Below are positions 62,870 through 64,000 of a DNA stretch of 64,000 nt, piece after piece. A program made the translations under genes and the position numbers. The stretch is from positions 758,501 through 822,500 of the forward strand of contig CAJNDS010000779.1 of the NCBI GenBank assembly GCA_905221605.1, in the 5' to 3' direction. Each line of letters starts with the position of its first letter. The stretch's first letter is position 1. Origin of the DNA: Symbiodinium natans (Eukaryota > Sar > Dinophyceae > Suessiales > Symbiodiniaceae). The notes under the pieces were generated by a model. It did not search any database and was not told the DNA's origin. It saw only the letters and a list, made by a program, of their open reading frames with translations.

Positions 62870-62890
62870 CTGCGCACGTTTTGTCGGTTA

Positions 62891-62985
62891 GGGTTTGGGG
62901 TTTGGGGTTTGGGGTTTGGGGTTTGGGGTTTGGGGTTTGGGGTTTGGGGTTTGGGGTTTAGGGTTTAGGGTTTAGTATTTAATCA
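62891..62985. repeat. TTTGGGG variant telomeric array
   Basis: About ten TTTGGGG units followed by TTTAGGG units, showing a homogenised A-to-G variant. Confidence 0.95.
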
Positions 62986-63016
62986 GGGTTTAGGGTTTAG
63001 GGTTTTAGGGGTTCAC

Positions 63017-63104
63017 CTGGACCCTTTTTGCCTGCAGTTTTATGGGTTCTACCTACTAATTCAGGGGTAGTTGCGACTAAACGGTCGGTAATCCCAGCTA
63101 GGGG
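63017..63104 (+). mobile_element. Family D element
   Basis: CCTGGACCCTTTTTGCCTGC ... GGGTTCTACCTACTAATTCA ... ACTAAACGGTCGGTAATCCC. Confidence 0.8.
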
Positions 63105-63217
63105 ACTGAGGGCAGCGCGCCGAAGCGCAGATCCGAAATCCCGAGCCCAAGTCCCCGAGCCCAAAAACCGAATGGTGTGAGGGCCGTCCTAAAATCCAAA
63201 CCTTGTTTAAAAAAAAC

Positions 63218-63315
63218 GTGGGATGTTCCCCCTTGTACTAACAGTCCTAAAATGGGGACTATAATGCCCATGAAGCACTGTTAGTATACTGTTAGTATAA
63301 GGGGGAACATCCCAA
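63218..63315. mobile_element. Inverted-repeat element, family A (copy 11)
   Basis: GTGGGATGTTCCCCCTTGTA ... TATAAGGGGGAACATCCCAA, with CTGTTAGTATA present twice near the right arm. Confidence 0.9.
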
Positions 63316-63877
63316 TAACTTTGAAAAAAACATGAAATTTTTTTCGAGTAGGGTGGATGACCTGAGCTCACGTGGCACTCACACTTGAGCACACTTCCCA
63401 AACAAGTGGAAAGCATCAAGAAATCCTTCGAGCGCTATCATTTTCGAGCGTTTTGGAGTGTTTCTAGCAACTTTGAAAAAAACATGAAAAAATCATATCT
63501 GTCACCCACTCGCATGAATTTCAACAAATGAAAGCTGTTGCAATAGAGTACCAATGATGCGACCATCACCCAACATCGGTGGGATCGTAGTATTTCCAAA
63601 ACGTGCCGACAATTTCGTGGTATGTTGTGTTTGTATATTTGTTATCGTTTTTGCACATTAAGTTTTAAGCCAGAGTTTTTGTTGATTCGGAGGAATTTGC
63701 CATGATGTGAACATATTAGACGGCCTTCGTCCAAAAGGTTGAGAATTTCAGGCCTCTGCGTACAGAAAAACATATTGCTAAAAGGCAAACCCCCCCCCCC
63801 CCCCCAAAAAAAAAACCGAACCCCCAGTCGGAAATGGTGGTGGCCTCCCGACTCAAAACGCAAGCAGGGCCTAAATG

Positions 63878-63969
63878 TTGGGATGTTCCGCTGGTACTAA
63901 CAGTCCTGATTAAGAGGGGATACGACATTCCCTTTTAAGGACCCGCGAGCATAAGAGGGAACATCCCAA
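63878..63969. mobile_element. Inverted-repeat element, family A (copy 12)
   Basis: TTGGGATGTTCCGCTGGTAC ... CATAAGAGGGAACATCCCAA. Confidence 0.88.
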
Positions 63970-64000
63970 CCTAGATGACCTTGAGTTAGGCCTAATTTGG

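Noticed and set aside
1-64000. A chromosome end, because of the abundance of telomeric repeats
   Set aside because: The arrays occur in both orientations all along the window, are short, and are separated by genes; there is no terminal uninterrupted tract.
1-64000. CRISPR arrays, bacterial defence systems or prophage
   Set aside because: Repeats lack regular spacers, and gene structure is eukaryotic with introns throughout.

Overview
This window looks like nuclear DNA of a dinoflagellate, most likely a Symbiodiniaceae-type genome. The reasons are: hundreds of plant-type telomeric heptamers (TTTAGGG / CCCTAAA) scattered between and inside genes; very short exons with GC-rich third positions; introns with GT, GC or other donors and AG|G acceptors; recognisable FVSHQW, ankyrin, RRM and EEP exons; and a LINE of EN-RT type with C-terminal C2H2 fingers. 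No bacterial operon signals, tRNA, rRNA or CRISPR were seen. All gene models were read by eye from six-frame translation, splice-site inspection and codon-phase bookkeeping. No search was run.

Layout. From 1 to about 26 kb is repeat-rich DNA with dispersed short exons on both strands: a coiled-coil type exon set (3661-3760, 20801-20873, 21850-21937, minus), an RRM gene (9603-11673, minus), an EEP nuclease exon (17555-17615, minus) and several unassigned exons. From 26.5 to 33.3 kb lies a minus-strand gene for an RRM protein with a C-terminal Lys-Gly-Trp-Gly tail. Its 5.7-kb intron carries a LINE in the opposite orientation (about 28.14-32.98 kb). From 37.55 to 61.26 kb is one very long minus-strand gene, rebuilt here exon by exon. 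It has an N-terminal domain with the signature FVSHQW...HPDP...WYDFF..PQ...SIP.YV...RGWCR.E (similar in motif order to fungal HET domains; inference) followed by ankyrin repeats. An uninterrupted ORF pair resembling DXO/Rai1 decapping nucleases (43.09-44.55 kb, same strand, one frameshift) sits inside one of its introns. An EEP-domain gene starts at 62.87 kb on the minus strand.

The most interesting signal is a set of at least ten families of short (about 70-150 bp) inverted-repeat elements. Several copies coincide exactly or nearly exactly with introns (27163-27277, 62681-62800, 39404-39531) or abut exon ends (9663, 21849, 42528). They behave like introners: mobile elements that create introns. 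Telomeric heptamers fill most introns, interrupt some of these elements, and in places seem to supply splice sites or stop codons. A second striking signal is the LINE: a second reading frame (+1) stays open for about 1,290 codons across the whole EN-RT ORF and runs in frame into a separate 200-residue downstream ORF.
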